64,000 bases of DNA, from the NCBI GenBank assembly GCA_031308135.1, contig JAHLJT010009419.1, forward strand, positions 68,810,550-68,874,549, written 5' to 3'. Of the stretch, positions 51,350-63,825 are shown piece by piece. The notes beneath the pieces are model-generated. The model did no database searches. It saw nothing but the letters and a program-made list of their open reading frames with translations, and was not told the DNA's origin. How positions within the stretch are numbered: the first letter of the stretch is position 1; each line of letters starts with the position of its first letter. The stretch comes from Acheta domesticus. Its lineage: Eukaryota > Arthropoda > Insecta > Orthoptera > Gryllidae. Position numbers and translations under genes: made by a program.

Positions 51350-53335
51350 AGTCATAAAAATTCATTAAATAATGCATATTCTCGTTACGTTTTTCTTTGG
51401 CAGCAATGTTCAATCTGTTATGTCACCGAATATACTATAATACTATAATCAATAATTGTATTTAATAATGTATGTAATAATTGAATTTTAATTGTATTTA
51501 GTTAAGTTTCTCGATTTGCTTACCTCCGCAACATTTTTCTTGTCTTTTCGAACTTCCCGCTTTCTTCCTTCACTTCAGACTATTCCACCCACTCATTGCA
51601 AACGCACAAATATTTCAGGTGTTCATTATTTATGCTTTTCTAGAGCTCTCGTTCACTTACGCTTCTGGATCACTTACATCAACCACCTTCACACCGATTT
51701 TCCCATTGGAATTTGGTTTATCATAGGTAATTCTGAACCATCAACTTAAGATTGCACTTGAAAATATCAAATTTTGATGGAAGACGATATTAGCTGTCTT
51801 TTAGACACCACACATTTTTTACAATATTCCACATCACATGTTTGTATCTTACCTATAATTTAGTAAATTTATTGCCGCATAGATTACGTCAATGACAAAC
51901 GTAAGGTTCTCTGTTGTTTTCTGATCGATGACACAGAATACTAATGGTGCTACAACAGCACATACTTTCTCACAATATTTATAACCGCTACGCAATATTT
52001 TATTAAAACATGATTCTACAAAAGTGTATTATTTAACTTTGCCCTCATAATGCTTAGAGAACGTTTAAAAGAATGGAACGGGTCTCATCTTCCTTGAAAT
52101 CCCTGACTTTTCGAACATTTGAAAAGTTTAAGATATTTTTAGTATGTTCCTACAATGGCAATATTGAAAAGAGCTTTTTTATGAATTAAATATGTTATTC
52201 AGTAACCTTGAAAAGAGGTCATATATAATTTTCCGAAAATGTACGTATTGTCATGTAATTTTAAATTTCAAGAGCAAGAGACAAGAACCGAAGATTCCTG
52301 GTGGACTTCGAACATTCTACGCGGTGGAATTTCTTCTCAGATCATCATAAGCTGCATCATCTCAAAGAATTGTAAAGGTTGCGGAAAACGCCATGGAGTC
52401 AAAATTACGAAATCTTTGCAAAGAAATACTATCGATATATTTTAAAAACCTTAAATTAATTTGATTAAAATAACATGCCCAACCAAGTAATTGAAGGAGC
52501 TCTAAATTCTGTAAATTTAATATTGAAGTTGAAATTGAAAGAACATTTGAATTTAATAAATGTTGTGAAAATTTTTATTGAAGAGGTTGATTTATTTAAT
52601 AATTAGATTCTGGAGACCAATAATATTTTTTAGACACTTCACAGTTAACCCAGTCTGTACTACATGGATCGTCGACTAACTTAACTATTGTTCAACAAAG
52701 TAAGTAATTAAGGGGTCAGATATCTACAAGAATTATAACAAAATTAAAATGTTTAGAAGTCAGTTTATGTTTCAAACGTACAAAAAACTTTTCAAGATGA
52801 CGTTTCCAAGTTATGGCAGCGTATAACAAAGGTTACAAAATTAGTGCCCAACTTCGAACCCCGTACATTAAACGTTTCAGTACATAAAAATTATTGTAAT
52901 GTTGCGGACGGAAGATCGTATCATATAATAATAAAAATATTGATCATAAACGATCCTATAAAAAAAGCTTCTATTACGACTCACGTTTCGTCGACAACTG
53001 AACCTACAGCAGGAGGCGGTGGCGACGCGACAGATGGTTGCGATAGATTGCTCTCCCATGCGTGTTTCTATTCTGTAATTGGTATATTGTGGTTATAGTT
53101 ACTGAAATGAAAATTAATAAAGGCGATACTGATATTACTGATCTACAGTTCCTCGAATCTACGAATGTTGCAATATATGATAAATAATCAGAGAAATTAG
53201 AAGAAGTTTACGGAAAAACATACCATCAGTTCAGAAGTTAGTTGTGTCCGTTAATGTAGATAATAGTATATTATATACATAGTATATTCTCTTAATAATT
53301 TTATTATGATGTATTTTGTATTTATTTTTTATTTT
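51350..53335. other. AT-rich intergenic DNA
   Basis: No recognised gene. Contains an ACTAATGGTGCTACAACAGC fragment of the dispersed family at 51940-51975. The frame at 52844-53098 (GGGGDATDGCDR region) is unrecognised. Confidence 0.5.
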
Positions 53336-53339
53336 AGCC

Positions 53340-53655
53340 ATTATATGTCCCGTAAAGGACAATTGACCTCGGTGCTGTTAGATCCCGGGGATTGAAGTCG
53401 GTCACCCAACCAGAAACCCGTGATATCTCGATTTCATTTAACCTTCGTGACTTCACGTAGTTAACGCATTCGACTAGCCACGCCAGGCGACGCCAGTTTA
53501 GAAGTCTTGACTTTTCAGTGGAAACACTCCAGCATTCGCCTGGATGACCGAGGGAAATCATACCTCGGTCAGGATGGCCGGCACGGGAACTGAAATCGGG
53601 TCTCCCGAATGTGAAATCGGCACGCTACGCCCTGTGACCACTTCGCTCGGCCATG
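53340..53655 (-). repeat. tRNA-derived SINE (minus strand)
   Basis: On the minus strand it starts GGCCGAGCGAAGTGGTCACA, an A-box-like tRNA head, continues to a B-box-like GATTTCAGTTCCCGTGCCGG, and then has a unique body ending in an A/T-rich tail (AAAATAAAAAATAAATAC). The head resembles a class II (Leu/Ser-type) tRNA. Confidence 0.75.
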
Positions 53656-53696
53656 ATGGCCTACGTGCCATCAAATATTACGTGTATTACGTTTTC

Positions 53697-54030
53697 ACAG
53701 CTGGGTCTCGTGGTTAGGGTTGTGGCACTAGCTACAGGAATTGCGGTTGCGAATCTCGCCTTGGGAATGAATAATTGGTTTAGTGTTGTGACATGGTGGG
53801 GCTTATCCCAACCACTACTTACCACCTTGAATACCCACTATTGTTTCCCAGACCACTCCCTGCCGAATATGATGCTGTGATAATGTGTAATGTGAGGGAT
53901 GATTGTGACTGCCTTTGTGCCAGTGGCAGAAAATCTCCATAATGGGCTTAAGGGCCTCAACGTGAGCTCCACTTGTGTAAGGGTTTAAGGGCCTCTCGGG
54001 CGTATGAGCCACAGCGCAAGCGTAACGTAA
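53697..54030 (+). repeat. tRNA-derived SINE (plus strand)
   Basis: Begins GGGTCTCGTGGTTAGGGTTG (A-box-like) with a B-box-like GGTTGCGAATCTCG (53744-53757), then a body with GGGCTTAAGGGCCTCAACGT and GGGTTTAAGGGCCTCTCGGG, a local duplication. It is arranged head-to-head with the SINE at 53340-53655. Confidence 0.7.
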
Positions 54031-54781
54031 TGTCGTAAACTAGAAGTAAAATTTTCACGAAGCAACGAGCATTCACAATGACAAATGTACGTTTCTCCTG
54101 AACCAAACTCAACAAATTGAAGCTTGATAAAATCCTTTCTAGCTTTTTCTTGGACTTTCCTATCGATTTAAACCTTTCGTATATCGTGTAGCTGTTTGTA
54201 TTTGTGCTCGCATTTCCTGTATTTTATAAGCACGGATTCCCTCGTACCAAATTCAAGAGTAATTCTTCGATCGTAATTATTTTATTCACTATGTCAAGTT
54301 AAAGTCGCAAGAAAAATGGCCCAAATTCTTTCTTTGAATTCACCACTCGCACCAAAACCTACTCATATCGCAAACTAGTTCACTATAACAATGATGAAGT
54401 GACATAATCGCAGACAACATATGACATGTTCATAACCACAGCTACCTTAATAATCTGATATCGACCTTTCATTTGATTCTCACGGATTTTGTTGTGCATT
54501 TGTTCTTTTCCTGCTTCTCTCTGGTGTTTGGTAGAATATTCTTACATGAACCTATATGTATGGATTTACGTCTACGGTTACGACAGGGCGTTCTGAATAG
54601 TTTCGCTTAATAACTCATTTCTAGGTTTTGCGACAACATTACGTTAACGTTGAAGTTAGTATTGTGAATGAGGCCTTAGAAAGTAGAAGGGGTTACAGTC
54701 AAGGTACTCTAGGGTGCAAAAAGCCAGCGGAATTAACTGAGCGTCAGGGTCACCACAAGGTTAAGTTGACGTAAAATGCCC

Positions 54782-54805
54782 GATGATGATGATGATGATG
54801 ATGAT
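54782..54805. repeat. (GAT)n microsatellite
   Basis: Eight GAT triplets. Confidence 0.9.
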
Positions 54806-56117
54806 AGTGTAATTAGTTGAACATTCTGTTAATAATTATGTTATTATTTATTGGAAAGAGTTTAATAATAATGTAATAACAGTTGTTTTTCCATCAATAT
54901 GTGTTTCATTTTCTTAATTTCTTTGCAACGTACCTACCGAGCATTGACATCTTTTTGACAGTGTGATGTCACGTCACCGTGAACGTCTTTTTACGATCCT
55001 AGGAAAAAAATTACGTAATTTTTTGTTGTTGTTAGTATTATTTCCTACACATCCTAATGTCTAAATCTGGCTAATTCGCGAATTGGCTGGTTAATGTTCA
55101 CATTATCGAAAATGAATAGATAAGGTCATTCATGTTATTTATCGTTCGGATTTTCATGTTTATTAAACTTTCTCTCTTATGCAGTAAATCAGTCCGCTAC
55201 TTATTGCTGATATCGTCCTTCCTTGTGGCCGGTGACCTTTCCTTTCTTTCCTGCATCACAAATAATACTTACTTCTACAAAACCCGCTTTTTATCGATTG
55301 TACCTATGTTTCAAACGGCAATTTCGATGGAAAATGACTGATGTTATCATGCCTCGCCTGGTAGATTTCGAACACAACAAGATTTCGATGTTTGAATCAA
55401 CGAGGCCGTCTAGTACATACTGCACCTTAGCATCACGGTCGTCTCCCACCAGCATAAAACGTGTGGAGTTTTCAACGCGAAGGCGGGTGGTATGCTAAGA
55501 AACTTGTTCATTAAAAAAGATTTTATGCAGCAACTACATTCTTCGCGGCGTTTTCGACGTGGGACTATCACTACGATAAGCTTTATATTTATATCCTTGG
55601 GTACAAACAGAAGGCTGAGTGATAAAGAATAAGCGAAGGTTGCAGTTTGTCATACTAGTATTCGTCAGTGGGTCAGAAGACCCAATGAAGAAGCAACTTT
55701 TTTAACGAGCTCTCAGCTCGTGCTTCAAGATCAGACAGAAAAACAAAAATCGACTAAACTGATACACCTCTAAAATCTAATTTTATTCTCAATTTTCGAG
55801 TTTTATATTTTATAATGCTGAAGCCATTTTTATCCAGTACATCTAATGGTTGTAAAGGTTCTTTACAGGAAGAAAATGTTTTTGAAAAAACATTACGACC
55901 GTAAGGTCTTTGAAATTGTAGAAGTAAATGATGTTCATGATAGAAGAAAGTAAATGTAATGTGATTTGCGGATGTGACAGTATGAAACAGTGACCCGTGT
56001 GTCGCAAAATGTTTAATTTGATTAAATTTTGAAAAAACAAACCTTAAGAATACAAATCAACGGCTCGACACGTTAGAAATGAATTTGTGCAGTGACGGCA
56101 TCCTCAGGCTTCATTTA

Positions 56118-56118
<1 letters not shown>

Positions 56119-56167
<49 letters not shown>

Positions 56168-56381
56168 CACTTCCCTATTCAGTAATAATATCATCCTAAC
56201 GCCTCCTAACTGATTATTCAAGGCTAACAACCTTGTCTTAACCAAGAGATACAGCCGAAAGGCTGATCCCCATAATTACACACGTTGATCTCTCCAAGAT
56301 AGAATACGACTGGGCCTCGGAAGAGAGAAACGTGTTGCGTGGTCAGTTGTGGCCCATACGCAAATAATAATAATAATAATA

Positions 56382-56412
<31 letters not shown>
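56119..56412. repeat. Two (TAA)n arrays about 195 bp apart
   Basis: (TAA)16 at 56119-56167 and (TAA)n near 56364-56412. The repeated triplet tails and the spacer between them (GGGCCTCGGAAGAG, GGTCAGTTGTGGCCC) suggest SINE tails of the TAA type seen at 5.3 kb. Confidence 0.75.
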
Positions 56413-56413
<1 letters not shown>

Positions 56414-56419
56414 TTAAGA

Positions 56420-58645
56420 TTTTAAGCAACTTCATCCTTTCAGGGTGGTTTTATATAATTCCACAAGATCTGAAATATCTTGTGCAATCTTATGAATAAA
56501 ATGAGATTTCTTTATATCTTCCAGTTAATTTTATTGTAGGTATGATAAATGTATGTTAATCAAATTACATATTTTAGATTGCGCAGATCTCATATAAATT
56601 TAGTCAAGTTGCAGTGTGCTGCATAGTATCTGCAGTGTCAGAAACGTTGTTACGTAACATCAAGAACTTTGTAGTTTCCATCAGATCAAGAAATTTCGCA
56701 TTTGGAACTGATAAAAAGCCAAAATACTCACCTATATAAGCTTCCTAAAATTGCGTCTAATATAAATTCGATAACATACAAAAAGTCACAACAAAAACAC
56801 GCGGTTACAGTCAACGACCAATGAAACCACTATTAACCACTGGGTCAACTGACGGAAATGCAATGGTGTAACATTTCCAATACCTTAAGGAACACTTATT
56901 TCTGCTCCCATAAGAGACGTTTATGAATACAAGCCTCCTTAAGTGACCTCTCATTTTAAGGAACTCCTAATTGCTTAAGCATTTGCTTATTCGTTGAGGC
57001 TCAGCTATGAATAAGGTCTTAAATAATTATTGAGATTGTACATGGAAATGCACCGTGTGTATTAATAATTACATAGCGAAATACATCGATGTATTACACA
57101 ACATTCTTTAGATAATAGTACTTAGCATTTCAGTAACTTTCCCGACATATCCACCAATAAATCTTACCTGCCAATAGAATGTAACTTATACTAAACAAAT
57201 ATACTCAGTCACAGGTATTGAATGAGTGATGAATGTATATCAGAAAAAGTCGCTCCCTGTAAATATTTTCAATAATTATTTAAAGTGTACATGGAAATGC
57301 ACTGCGTGTGGTAATTACAGGTAATACATGGATCTATTACATATCGTTCTGTAGATAATAGTACTTACCATTTAACAAATGGAAATGGTTTGTAGAAATG
57401 CAGTATTTTTATTTTTCACTTTTCTACAGCTCTCCTTCCATGCGGTGTAATCACACGGGTTCAGCTAGTATAAGGAAGTTCATTAAATACTTGCAATTAG
57501 TAATAATCGTAATTTCGTCGGTAGTAACAATTACAATCGTGTTCACAACGCAACACATCGTCTAAGCTCCATTTGCTCCGCCTTGTTACTTTTCCATTTC
57601 CCGCCAACTTGCGAAGAAGCACAAGACACCATCTTCCCGTTTCCATTCTAACCGAGGATTTCAAACAACGCAAATTCTGTAGCCTTTTATTAATAAAGGA
57701 AAGCTGCGATCTGTTCAATATATAACTTCCTCCACTTCTAATTTTTTTCTCTTTTTTTGTACCTCATTTGTTTAAAACCGTTCACTGGGAGACGAATAGA
57801 AGGGGCATCAAAATCAATCTCTTGATTTCTAGGCTTGCTGTACGAACTGATGCTTCCGCGAGTTTCGTTTTGTGTGGCCCCAGCTAACAATAGCCCGATC
57901 AGATAACCCGATAAATGATTGTATACGAACTAACATGTAGGTTTTCTCCCCCTCAGATGTAATTGCTTCCAATGAAGGTTAACCTCATGAATGTTACCAA
58001 AAATAAACAAAGTTTTGGCAACAATGGGTTTTTAATGAGCTTCCTAAAAACATCCTAGAAAGTGACGTTACTGCTTAGGGATAATACTATGAGCTTATTT
58101 GACGAACTATCTGCTTCCGCTAGAAATTTAATTTGTTAGCGGCTGTTTCTGCAAAACCCGCTAAACGATACTCTGTGGTACATCGACGTCGCGACAATGA
58201 CCTCCAGCACTCCGCATAGTGTTCTCGCAGACAAGTGTATATTCCGCCCTTCGGTTACCTGTTCCGTAGGCGAGGCGACGCATACCACTCTCTCGAAGCC
58301 TTGAAATAATTTGTGCAATTATTTCTTGGTGAAATTGGCGGCGGGTTGGGAAAAATGTATGTTTTCTGTCTGTTCCTCTTGCGTTGTAGGTAACAGCTAC
58401 GTACATTAAACGCGTGACTTTTTCTTTTTCAATTGATCAGTGTGCAGATTCAAATTCTGTCTAGCCCACAATAATAACCTCGCTGCAACCAAGCAACATA
58501 CCAATGTATATGAAACATACGTTTTTTTCTGTTGTTTTACTCTTTTGCACCAAAACCATATCAGTAAACTATTTTGTTAGTCATCATATCGGACATGTGC
58601 CATTTTTACTCGTTACAGAGTAGAGAGAAATTTATGTAATGCTGC
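56420..58645. other. AT-rich intergenic DNA, nothing recognised
   Basis: Two similar blocks, near 57027 and 57280 (TACATGGAAATGCACYGYGT followed by TAATTACA and ATACAT.GAT.TATTACA), form a local duplication about 255 bp apart. No gene recognised. Confidence 0.5.
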
Positions 58646-58649
58646 TTAT

Positions 58650-59320
58650 GTAATGTATGTAAAACGGTAAAATTTTTCGGCATTTTAAAACTCTTATAAG
58701 AGGGTTCTGGTAAAAGAAAAGTGAATAAACCCAGTTGCGAAATTTAGAAAAAAAACCTTCTACAACGTGGTGTAGGCAGAATCCATGTTTTGTGAGTTCT
58801 TGATACCAAAAAATCGAATGACAGTAAAAGGTCTGTCTGTCCATTAGTCTGTCTATCCGAGAATAATGCTAGCAGCTAATCCGTTCAGCCGATTTTCGCC
58901 AAAATTGATATTCGTCAATTGATGGCATGGATGTCGCGATCCTTTGAATGTGAAACCGATATTTTAATTTTGGGGGGTAATTTACATGTTGCCCCTGGGA
59001 CATTTTCAAAATTAAAAAAAGTGGCTTCATAGTTTTCTATTTAATTTTATTGTTGGAAAGTGTGAAAGACGTTTAAGAAAATGGTGTTGAACTCCTGTTC
59101 GTTCAAAACGTTCGTTTGTTCCTGTTCGTTTCAAAAAACTGATTTTTTGAAAATTGCAAAAGTTCAAAACTTTTTCGGAGTCTTCTTACAACTAAAATAA
59201 TAAAGATGAAGATTCACCCCCCCCCCTTAATGAAATGTTTCTCAAAGATAGATTTTGAAATAAGGTCATGGACAATTCTTGGAAAATTTTGAGTACTTTC
59301 CGTGTAATTTTTCGGGCATA
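58650..59320. repeat. Diverged copy of the 43-kb dispersed repeat
   Basis: Shares with 43220-43540 the CCAGTTGC.AAATT, CTTGATACC and GTCTGTCTGTCC phrases, ATGCTAGC, and a TTTACATG..GCCCC..GGACA.TTTCAAAAT block. The order is the same but the copies are heavily diverged. Confidence 0.6.
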
Positions 59321-59324
59321 CGGG

Positions 59325-59358
59325 CGAGAAACTACGTGCTGTTTTAGCACCACTAGTT
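59325..59358 (-). repeat. ACTAGTGGTG-family fragment (minus strand)
   Basis: In reverse it reads AAACTAGTGGTGCTAAAACA then GCACGTAGTTTCTC. Confidence 0.55.
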
Positions 59359-60307
59359 TCACTGTTAATCAAAAACATCGCGTGGGATTGTTTGACTGTG
59401 CCCCTAAGTATTACTCGTTCATTTTACATTTGCAGACGGAGCGCTGCGATCTGTTTATATGGTATCATCGCCCACTGAATGAGACTCGAGCGTCTACAGA
59501 AGAGACTGACCGATTAGATGTGATATAGCTGGCGGTAGGCGGGATTAGGAACGCTCATTGCAGGGTATAATTACTGTGAAATTTACAAATTCACGGAGGA
59601 TTTTCACGATTTGAAAGAACTGGAGGGTGATGGCGCAATTCTGGCTGCACATTGAGGTTCGCGCGTCGATATACTTAGAGAAACATCAAATCTTTGGGTC
59701 TGACTACAACCGCCGAAAACAAAAAAGTTCAATGTCACCGTGGTTATTCGCGATTTTTAAAAAATGGAGGTTTGTGGCGTAATTGTGGATTCGGATTGAG
59801 AGCGTTGACATTTGCAAGGAAACAGGTGTCAAGTATTTCGGACATTTTTTGACTGACACCTTGTTTTGTGTGTCTATGTAATTAATGAACTCAATATTTT
59901 AATGAACAAACATTTTAGCTGCAAAACTGTTACCATATAATATGATAATAAGGAAAGAAACGACAAGGGACTATCATTTACCTATCTCAAAGCACAAGAT
60001 ATTAGTTCACACTGACGATATGTAAAAAATAATTCGAATATTCCAGGAATTTTGTTAATTTACATAAGGCTTTTGGTTTAGCATTCATTGTTACCACGCT
60101 GAATTCCATGGTTATAACATACAGCAAAAATGAAGTTTGGTAGATTTAATAGATTAAATGAATAGTACACATAAAACAATTGAAGCTACTGAAGTACTCT
60201 AGTGCGCGGCAAGCGAGGTTTGCCTCACTCAAAGGTTCACCGAAAAAGGGAAGAAACGACGCTACGCCCAACCCCTCGTTTTCGTAAAGAAAACGAACAG
60301 TCTTTTG

Positions 60308-60420
60308 AAAATTACTGACGTGAGTAGTCGAAAAACCGAAGCGTCTACTGAAAATTGTTGAAGAGAGTAGTCGAAAACTGAGTCTACTAAAACTCGTTGA
60401 AGAGAATAGTAGTCGAGCAG
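60308..60420. repeat. Minisatellite of about 40-43 bp, three units
   Basis: Units share GAAAATT.TTGAAG/ACGTGAGTAGTCGAAAA, a GTCTACT block, and end in GTAGTCGA. Confidence 0.6.
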
Positions 60421-61018
60421 TTCGAAGTATTTTTTAGTGTACAATCCATTGTATTACAAACTGTTCTCTTCGGCCATAACACCCTTTAGTTAAAAGAAAT
60501 AATCCTTGCGCAAATCTTGGTGTTCGACGTGGCCGAAAATACGAATATTAATAGTACATTATGTGTAGTGTTAAGCTCTATTGCAAAAGTACGAGTTTTG
60601 GAAACGAAAGACTTTAATTCGTGCAAATGCAATAAGGCTATAAAAGAGTTGCATACGCTATTTGATTATATAACAATATACATTTATTTTGTAAAAATGT
60701 ATGAGAAGAGAAGCGTAGCTAATTTTTGAAAAATTTATTATGTCATCCCTGCGATTTATCGCCAACCCCTCAAATTTCGTTCTAAGATTCGGTCAGCTGT
60801 ACGATTCATTGCCATCTCCCCACGATTTGATCGCTGCGAATTTATTTTATTGAGCAAGATTCATAAATCTTCAGATTATATACGATCTTTGGTGCTATAA
60901 AGAATTGTTTATAATGTTGGAATCCAAAAAATGTATATCAAAATTTAGATATTTAAATAACACATATTTTCATCCACGTATTGGTAATGGGTTAAAATAA
61001 TATACATTGCCACTAGAG

Positions 61019-61547
61019 CAGAAATATTCAAACATTTTTCGTCCACAGCTCTCTTGACCTAAACGAAACATCCCTGGTAACAAGAAGATTCAAATATAAG
61101 AGTTAATAGAGACCTAATGATTCACAACAAATGAGTAAGTAATATAATAGGCTATTTTATTTCTCCATTCTAATTAAAATAACAAATAACACTTTTTGTG
61201 TCGCCGCCGCGCTCTCTCGTGAGGAAGGGAATCGGCGTGGGTAGAGAGATTAAATATCCCCGGCCGCGATGCGCGCTATGGATGTACGTCGATGGTAAAG
61301 GAGCCACAGAAGTGTATCGGTAAAGAACTTGCTAGGTTCAATTAACTCACAACTAATTAGAAAAATAAATTCTATATATTACAAATAACATGTAGTATGA
61401 TAATACAAAATTATTTTTTAGACATAAATGACAAACGATGAAAATAAATTAAATCTAGAGATCATTTTTTATAAATCATCGCGACGGCCCTACCATATGG
61501 CCGCGACGCCCCTGCAAGCCGCGACGCACATCCTTTGAAAACCCCTG
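61019..61547. mobile_element. hAT MITE with perfect 8-bp target-site duplication
   Basis: Both flanks read CACTAGAG (61011-61018 and 61548-61555). The left end CAGAAATATTCAAAC and the right end (reverse complement CAGGGGTTTTCAAAGG) are short imperfect terminal inverted repeats of hAT type. The 529-bp interior has no transposase motifs but contains G+C-rich islands (for example GTCGCCGCCGCGCTCTCTCG near 61200). Non-autonomous. Confidence 0.88.
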
Positions 61548-62039
61548 CACTAGAGCAATGAGCTTTTCTTCTCTCACAGAACTTGATTTGTATAAAAAAT
61601 ATTCGTAATGTTCTTAAAATATTTGTGCTACAGTAGTCGGCATTCAATCGCTATGTGAAACTCAGTAGATTGGCGATCCTCTTTCTGAATACCCCTTGCC
61701 CGAAAATTAACAATTTTTAATTTGTTATATTGTTTCAAACTTCGATTTTGATCCAGAAGCGACCACTTGAGTCCAAAAAAATACTATTACTTCATGTAAC
61801 ATTACTGCAATCCCAATACTAATAAGATATTTTCAAGTTTTGCTTTAAACATACAATATGTAACTTATTTGTTGTATAAATTTAGTGTATCGATTTTTTA
61901 ATAAATTACTATCTTTGTGGTGATCGCCACCGGAAGGCGTAAGCTCCATGTTCTGCAACTTCAAAGGATGTGGGATCATGGCTTCATCTCTTTACTTTTC
62001 AAATGTGTTAACTGCCCACTGTTGGTGGATTTGTTCTAA

Positions 62040-62298
62040 TTTTATTTTATTTTATTTTGTTATTTAACAAAATAAAATACTCATCATCTACTAGGTCATC
62101 AATACGCATCAACTACTAGGTCATTAGCGACCACTATTGGATGTAACGTTATGGTATGAGGATGAAACGATAAGGGGCTGATAGGGGGTGAAAGGACAAA
62201 CACATACAACCATGCCCGAGGCGGGACTCTAACCTGCGACCCCACGGTCCGAGATCACTACGACACTACTGTCTTAGCGATCTCGGCCAGGGGGCCGA
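62040..62298 (-). repeat. tRNA-derived SINE with a TTTTA-type tail
   Basis: On the minus strand: a tRNA-like head GGCCGAGATCGCTAAGACAG, the B-box region GGTCGCAGGTTAGAGTCCCG, then GCCTCGGGCATGG shared with the SINE at 5161, a 24-bp internal duplication (GACCTAGTAG.TGATG), and an AATAAAATAAAAT tail. Confidence 0.8.
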
Positions 62299-62744
62299 CT
62301 TTTATTGTAATTTTGTAAATACATTTAGAATGTTTTATCCACTTGCGTCGTCTGGTCCCCTACTTAGCTTGAGAACAGTACTAAACGAAACTCTTCTTCT
62401 ACATCTAAGTGTTACAGTATAGCATAATATTTTATTTTCAAAATAAATTTAATTAGCTAATTCACTTGCATTGCAAGTGCCTGTAGAACATTCGATGTTA
62501 CAAGTTTACTATGCAACTTAATCACACTCACTTTACAATTAATGCTTTATCGTATTGCAACTACGTTCCATGAAAAATGTTACCGCTTCAATGTAAAATG
62601 TCACTTAAGAGATGCAGGAAACATTACATCGCAGAGGTGCATGAAGCGGTGAAGGCCACCGAAGCTAAAAATAATGTAGCAATAGAGAGGAAAAATGTCG
62701 GTTTTGAAAAAAAAGTTAAAATCCTGTATTCAAAACTTACAAAG

Positions 62745-63040
62745 TGATAACTGATAAACAATGTCAGTCATCATCCACCAACAGTCTACGTACTATATGT
62801 ACATATATTTGCATAATACATCAAAGTATGAATTCTAAAGAAGATGAAAAAATGCTACATCGGGATCTGAATGCGTTATATTATTGGGCGGAAAATAATG
62901 GAATGCCCATATATAGCTCCAAAAGCAAATCTATCACTTTTGGCAGGGGTCATAGTTACAGAGAAAAAAATTACTGTTTAATAAACATTATTCCGAGAGC
63001 TTCCTTGTGCAAGTACCTAGAAATCCATTTCGATAGTTAA
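62745..63040 (+). pseudogene. LINE reverse-transcriptase fragment
   Basis: A frame of about 95 residues contains EDEKMLHRDLNALYYWAENN, SKSKSITFGRGHSYREKNY and LCKYLEIHFDS, the region just after the catalytic FADD box of LINE reverse transcriptases (D-L-x-x-L-x-x-W, K-x-x-x-x-I-T-F, K-Y-L-G-I/V-x-x-D). It is truncated at both ends, so it is an old insertion remnant. It is not clearly a copy of the 22-kb element. Confidence 0.8.
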
Positions 63041-63149
63041 TAAGTAGACATCGAATGTTTAGGGAAATGCCTATTTTTCTAGCGAACTTATTTAAAGGCT
63101 GATTATATGTGTGCACGAATCATGACAGATGATGACATATGACAATTTA

Positions 63150-63825
63150 TAATGCTTATTTTTGCTTATTTTAGCATAATGCCTTTTTTTGCATAAATGC
63201 CTTTTCTTTAGAATTGTTGTACGTTTTTGCCTTTTATGTATTATTTTTATATACATTGCTAAGATATAAAATCGGTCATGGTCCAACTTGACCGTCATTA
63301 CGAAACCTTCAATTCACGTATTTGTGTTTTGAAATAAGAGAGAACGCCTGAAAGTATACCAACATATTTTTCTCCATTTCCCTATTTCATAAATACTAGC
63401 CATGTTCTGAGAAAATGGTACACCGAGGGCACCTTTTGAGTGGAAATAAATGTAAATTCCCAGAAGGTTTCAGTGTTGCTAATTTTGGACTTCTAAAATA
63501 TATGCCAGACACATCAGTAGATGTTCAGAAATCCTTCCCTTATTGAAACTGACTTTGTCTCCCAATCGTTGCAGATTTGAAATTGCAATCCTTGAAACGT
63601 TACTGGTAATATATTGCAATGGAAACTAATGAGAATAAAATGTAGAAAAGTTGTAAATGTGTGTGGAGTCTTAAAAATAATTTTTAATTTTATTGTGAAT
63701 TATGTAATTATGTAATTTTATTGTAATTTATGACGGTGCCTTTTTTCTCCTTATTTGACATTTTCAATGCCGTTTTAGGCGCCTAAAGGGCGATATTTTA
63801 GTGCCTAAACATCCGATGTCTATTA
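63150..63825. repeat. Low-complexity GCCTTTT/TTAGGC repeat region
   Basis: Repeated GCATAAATGCCTTTT-like phrases (63172-63240) and a TTTTAGGCGCCTAAAGGGCG palindrome near 63772. TTAGGCA phrases also occur at 36530, 37158 and 37648, hinting at a dispersed family. Confidence 0.4.

Noticed and set aside
52844..53098. 84-residue frame with a GGGG segment
   Set aside because: No recognisable family and no supporting gene structure.
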